From contig NC_081823.1 in assembly GCF_030704535.1 (NCBI RefSeq), positions 25,115,501 through 25,179,500 on the forward strand: a stretch of DNA of 64,000 bases, given 5' to 3'. Every line of letters starts with the position of its first letter. The stretch's first letter is position 1. This DNA is from Vitis vinifera (taxonomy: Eukaryota > Streptophyta > Magnoliopsida > Vitales > Vitaceae). Both the position numbers and the translations under genes were made by a program. Of this stretch, positions 60,341 to 64,000 are shown one piece after another. The notes under the pieces were generated by a model. The model was given only the letters and a program-made list of their open reading frames with translations. It was not told the DNA's origin and ran no database searches.

Positions 60341-60870
60341 TTGGCGTTCAGAGCCACCATATTTTCTCAGTTATGACGTTTAGAGTCGTCATTCTCAGTT
60401 CGACGTTCAGAGTCGTCCTTTTCAGTTTGGCGTTCAAAGCCACCATCTCCTTGTAGCTTGGCGTTCAGAGCCATCATCGCTTCTCAGTTACGACGTTCGG
60501 AGTCGTCTTTCTCAGTTTGACATTCAGAGATGTCAGTTCTCAGTTATGGCGTTTAGAGCCTTTATCTTCTTTAGTTCATTGTTCAGAGCCACCATCTATT
60601 CTCAGTTCGACGTTCAGAGTCATTCTTCTCAGTTCGACGTTCAGAGTCATCCTTCTTAGTTTCAGCGTTCAGAGCCACCATCTCTTTTCAGTTTGGGGGT
60701 TCAGAGCCACTATCTCTTTTCAGTTTGGCGTTCAGAGCCACCATCTCTCCACAGTTTAGTTTTTAGGGCCACCACATTTTTTCAGTTTGGCGTTCAGAGC
60801 CGTCGTTCATAGTTTGACATTCACAGTCGTCGTCCACAGTTAAGCGTTTAGAGCCACCATCTCTCCACAC
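60341..60870 (+). repeat. Minisatellite, about 18 units of 27-32 bp in two types
   Basis: Type A has the core TGGCGTTCAGAGCCACCATC and type B the core CGACGTTCAGAGTCGTC. Nearly every unit ends in TCTCAG or a variant. The types are interspersed, often A B B A, rather than grouped. Unit identity is high in the TTCAGAG core and lower in the spacer. A frame over 60,517-60,759 is only the repeat translated. Confidence 0.9.
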
Positions 60871-60975
60871 CCGTCTAGGTTAACTTAGGCGGCCCATTTA
60901 GACACTTTAGGCCCGTCTAGCTTCATTTAGGCCCACTTAGGCACACTTAGCCCACTAGACATTTTTAGAGTGACT
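60871..60975 (+). repeat. Short TTAGGCCC-type repeats
   Basis: Several irregular copies of CTTAGGC / TTTAGGCCCGTCTAG follow the minisatellite. Role unknown. Confidence 0.6.
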
Positions 60976-60984
60976 TGTATGGTT

Positions 60985-61255
60985 GCATGGATCATTTATC
61001 TCATTTACTTATTTATTTTTATTTTTTATTATTATTATCAATCACTTTTATTTAATCATTTACTATATTTTTATTTGTTTATTTATTTTAATTTACTTTC
61101 ATTGTTATCAATCACTTTTATTTATTGAGTTATTTTTTATTTCTTGTTTATTTATTTGTTTATTATTTTGTTGTTTATTCATTTATTTATTATTATTATT
61201 TCATCATTCTCTAATTTATTTATTTTATTCATTTATTTAATTTGATAATTTGATG
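60985..61255. repeat. TTTA-rich low-complexity tract
   Basis: Almost entirely T and A with TTTATTTATT runs. The 85-codon frame through it is a low-complexity artefact. Confidence 0.8.
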
Positions 61256-61625
61256 TTTTTATGGGAAAATTTGCCAACTGGAGGAAAAAGAATTTTGAAA
61301 TTGGTAAGAATTTGAAAAGGAAAGAAACTCTTCGAAGATGGGACTCTTTACGTGATATGCATGGATTCACTTGTGAAATTTTTAAAAAGGAGTTTTTTTG
61401 GTGGATGAGATAGAATTTGGCAGAGAGGAGAAGTCCTCAGTGGGGACGACTCTAATTGCTATAAAAAGCATAGGTGGTGGGTATGAATGGGGGGATTTTT
61501 TGGAGGATCTTGAGAGGGAGAAGAAGGAAGCACGACAAAGTGGAGTAAGTGATTTGGGACAATATACAAGCGGGGATTTTCTTATCAGGGGGAGCGTTTT
61601 CCAGGTACGTTTTTTGTAGACCCTT
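61256..61625 (+). other. Unclassified segment with LTR-like promoter text
   Basis: Higher GC than its left neighbour, with a TATA-like GCTATAAAAAGCA at about 61,458-61,470 and GA-rich downstream text. It might be part of an LTR from a larger element that owns the repeats to its left, cut by Copia-C. No ends were found. Confidence 0.3.
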
Positions 61626-61826
61626 TGTAAGAAAACAGAGTAGAAATCTGGTGTATATTTCATTCATCAACTTAAAGGGAAGAAGATACATATATACAAA
61701 GTATTGGTTAGCCTATTTTAGGAATCTATGAGCAAACGTATCAGTTACAATCAATCAAAATAATCTTCTATATACAATCAAATATCATCCTCAAATTACG
61801 GGATCCTTGATTCCTTTCCCTTAATA
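61626..61826 (-). repeat. 3' LTR of Copia-C
   Basis: On the minus strand it runs from TATTAAGGGAAAGGAATCAA to TTTTCTTACA, about 201 bp. The first bases are TA where TG is usual. Boundaries are inferred from the purine tract and the CA end, without the second LTR. Confidence 0.7.
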
Positions 61827-61833
61827 CTCCCCC

Positions 61834-64000
61834 TCAAGTTGGAGCGTGTATGTCAAGAACGCCAAACTTGCTGAGAAGGGAATGAAAAATTGATGAATTG
61901 AGTGGCTTAGTGAACAAATCAGCAAGCTGGCAAGACGATGGAACATGAGCAGTTACTATGGCTCCTGATTGAATTCGTTCTCGAACAACATGACAATCAA
62001 TTTCTATATGCTTGGTACGTTCATGGTAAACTGGATTAGCAGCAATATGGAGTGCTGCTTTACTATCACAGAATAGTTTGGCAGGTTGCGAGTGTTCTAC
62101 TTTCAAGTCATCCAACAAATACCTGAGCCATGTAAGTTCACATGTAATGGAAGCCATTGCTCGATATTCTGATTCAACTGATGACCTTGACACTGTTGTC
62201 TGTTTCTTGGTTTTCCATGAAATGAGAGCTCCTCTAAGAAAAATACAATATCCAGTCACAGATCGTCTTGTGATCGAACATCGAGCCCAATCTGAATCAC
62301 AAAATCCTCTTAGTAGCAAATTTCCTTTTGCAGGAAAATATAATCCTTGTCCAGGTGCACCTTTAAGATATCGTAGAAGATGATGAACAGCATGCAAATG
62401 AGGCTTTCTTGGTTCTTGCATAAACTGGCTTAAAATGTGAACTGAATAACTTATCTCTGGCCTTGTAATGGTAAGATAAATGAGTTGTCCGACCAATCTT
62501 CTATAAGTGGATGGATTCTTCAATAAATCTCCTACTGTGGGTAGGAGTTTATTATTTTCTTCCATAGGTGTTGACAATGGTTTGGCCCCAAGCAAGCCTG
62601 CTTCATCTAAAATATCAAGAGTATATTTTCGCTGAGATATTGAAATACCATCAGTAGAACGAGCAACTTCAATACCAAGGAAATATCGTAATTGACCGAG
62701 GTCCTTGATGCGAAATTTGGTGTGGAGAGACTCCTTAAGAGCTGCAATTACATTCTCATCATTGCCGGTGATGATCATGTCATCTACATAGATGAGCACA
62801 GCTGTGAAAGAATTACCAGAGATCTTTGTGAAAAGTGAATAATCAGCCCTTGATTGATGGAAACCATCTTGTTGAATGGTGGCCGAAAATTTCCGAAACC
62901 AGCTACGAGAGGCTTGTTTAAGTCCATATAATGACTTGTTGAGTCGACATACCATAGGTGTCTCCCCCTGTTGACGAAAACCGAGTGGCAATTGCATATA
63001 GACTTCTTCAAGCAAATCACCATGGAGAAAGGCATTTTGAACATCCATTTGGTGAAGTGACCAATGTCGGACAGCAGCTATAGCAAGTAAACATCGAACT
63101 GTAGTTAACTTAGCCACAGGAGAAAAGGTCTCCTTATAGTCAATCCCTTCGCGTTGAGTGAAGCCTTTCGCCACCAACCGAGCTTTGTATCGCTCAACTG
63201 TGCCATCAGAGTTATATTTGATCTTATACACCCATTTGCACCCAATTGGACGATGACCGTAAGGGAGAGGTGTGAGTGTCCAAGTGTGATTTTGTTCAAG
63301 AGCATGGAGTTCTGCAGCCATAGCTTCCTGCCATTTTGGATCTAATACTGCCTGTTCATAAGTTGTAGGTTCCACAAGAGTGGTGATGGCACAAACAAAA
63401 TTCCGATATTTTGGTGAGAGTTGTGCATAGGAAATATACCGAGTCAAAGGGTGACGCGTACCTGACAAGGAAGAAGATTGGCTGGAAGCAACCTTGGCGG
63501 TGTGGTAGAGATGAAAATTCCGGAGGTGGACATTGGGTTGCTTGATGCGGTCAGAACGACGAGTAGTAGGAGGTGGAGGTGACACAATGGTGTCAAGATG
63601 AAGTGTGCGTTCATTAGAGGTAGACTCAAGAGATGAAAGCAATGGTGGTGGCTGATCATCGGCTTGTGGTTTGGTTGTCTCTGTGGTTATGGGTTCATAT
63701 GAGGTTTGTGGTAAAGGAAGAACTACCACATCATGTTGTTCTTCTTGTGGATTAGTGTGAAACGGAAATATATGTTCATGAAAGACAACATCTTGGGAAG
63801 AAAAGAATTTATTAGTGTCAAGATCATAAACCCGATAACCCTTTTGACCAAGAGGATAACCAACAAATATGCAACGACGAGCTCTTTGATCAAATTTATG
63901 TGTGGGTAAGAGATTGGTGGCATAACAAAGACATCCAAAAGTTCGTAGATGATGATATGAAGGTAGCTTGTTATGGAGAAGTTGGTATGGCGATTTGTGA
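61834..64000 (-). CDS. Copia-C pol, C-terminal part (integrase end, RT, RNase H), partial
   Basis: The frame is open without interruption from the window edge to the stop at 61834. At the edge it reads SPYQLLHNKLPSYHHLRTFG, then RRCIFVGYPLGQKGYRVYDL (integrase C-terminal region). RT follows: GCKWVYKIKYNSDGTVERYK, the segment FSPVAKLTTVRCLLAIAAV, and catalytic YVDDM. RNase H follows: GFCDSDWARCSITRRSVTGY, SSVESEYRAMA and an LFCDSKAALHIA block, ending KPLNSSIFHSLLSKFGVLDI. No stop or frameshift was seen. The upstream part (gag, protease, integrase core) lies outside the window, so autonomy cannot be judged. Confidence 0.93.
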   Translation of the reverse strand, partial: HKSPYQLLHNKLPSYHHLRTFGCLCYATNLLPTHKFDQRARRCIFVGYPLGQKGYRVYDLDTNKFFSSQDVVFHEHIFPFHTNPQEEQHDVVVLPLPQTSYEPITTETTKPQADDQPPPLLSSLESTSNERTLHLDTIVSPPPPTTRRSDRIKQPNVHLRNFHLYHTAKVASSQSSSLSGTRHPLTRYISYAQLSPKYRNFVCAITTLVEPTTYEQAVLDPKWQEAMAAELHALEQNHTWTLTPLPYGHRPIGCKWVYKIKYNSDGTVERYKARLVAKGFTQREGIDYKETFSPVAKLTTVRCLLAIAAVRHWSLHQMDVQNAFLHGDLLEEVYMQLPLGFRQQGETPMVCRLNKSLYGLKQASRSWFRKFSATIQQDGFHQSRADYSLFTKISGNSFTAVLIYVDDMIITGNDENVIAALKESLHTKFRIKDLGQLRYFLGIEVARSTDGISISQRKYTLDILDEAGLLGAKPLSTPMEENNKLLPTVGDLLKNPSTYRRLVGQLIYLTITRPEISYSVHILSQFMQEPRKPHLHAVHHLLRYLKGAPGQGLYFPAKGNLLLRGFCDSDWARCSITRRSVTGYCIFLRGALISWKTKKQTTVSRSSVESEYRAMASITCELTWLRYLLDDLKVEHSQPAKLFCDSKAALHIAANPVYHERTKHIEIDCHVVRERIQSGAIVTAHVPSSCQLADLFTKPLNSSIFHSLLSKFGVLDIHAPT

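Larger units (their letters stand above)
61626..64000 (-). mobile_element. Copia-C: 3' part of a Ty1/copia element, extends beyond window
   Basis: A 3' LTR of about 201 bp (61626-61826) is followed (on the minus strand, preceded) by the purine tract TTGAGGGGGAG and then a long open pol frame to the window edge. The 5' LTR and target duplication cannot be seen. Confidence 0.9.

Noticed and set aside
60341..60870. CRISPR-like array
   Set aside because: Units abut with no unique spacers of constant size, and the genome is a plant.
60983..61240. 85-codon hydrophobic frame as a membrane protein
   Set aside because: It is a translated TTTA-rich tract.
59130..61625. Endogenous pararetrovirus remnant
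   Set aside because: No coat, movement or reverse transcriptase coding traces were seen; only non-coding repeats.

Overview
The window looks like nuclear DNA of a woody dicot, most likely grapevine (Vitis). The basis is plant protein families with small exons and GT-AG introns up to about 10 kb, AT-rich spacers, RPS5-type CC-NB-ARC-LRR genes, and many Ty1/copia and L1-type retroelements. The species is inferred from how the sequences look; nothing was aligned. No prokaryotic, organellar, CRISPR or operon structure was seen.

Layout. (1) 1-2,043, plus strand: the last three coding exons of a CYP59-like cyclophilin (RRM end, CCHC knuckle, charged RD-rich tail). (2) 3,229-18,209, minus strand: a complete cyclin T gene (six coding exons, 623 aa) convergent with CYP59. 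Its 10.2-kb first coding intron is full of LINE 3' fragments and a SINE-like unit. Its leader intron, to about 21.45 kb, carries a decaying array of about 300-bp tandem repeats. (3) 23,811-30,427, minus strand: a three-exon TPR-protein gene (308 aa) with an acidic tail. Its first intron holds a nested fold-back element. (4) 32.1-57.9 kb: a duplicated NBS-LRR cluster. NBS-1 (33,645-36,346) is nearly complete but has one apparent single-base frameshift. NBS-2 (46,474-57,089) is a heavily broken paralogue carrying two later insertions with exact 5-bp target duplications: a 1,692-bp solo LTR and a 6,225-bp copia element (Copia-B). Between the two paralogues lie a deleted copia element (Copia-A, 38,478-42,712), a terminal-exon pseudogene of acetylornithine aminotransferase, and a solo LTR of the Copia-A family. 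(5) 59.1-61.6 kb: non-coding tandem repeats, including an 18-unit minisatellite of two alternating unit types. (6) 61,626-64,000: the 3' part of a third copia element (Copia-C) with open reverse transcriptase and RNase H, running off the window.

How the genes relate. CYP59 and cyclin T proteins both act on RNA polymerase II C-terminal-domain biology in plants, so the convergent pair is functionally suggestive, though the adjacency may be chance. The resistance-gene block is a record of duplication, decay and retroelement insertion. I found no convincing undescribed molecular system. The most checkable unusual items are the NBS-1 single-base lesion, the layered decay of NBS-2, the integrase-less protease-RT fusion in Copia-A, the tandem array in the cyclin T leader intron, and the alternating minisatellite.
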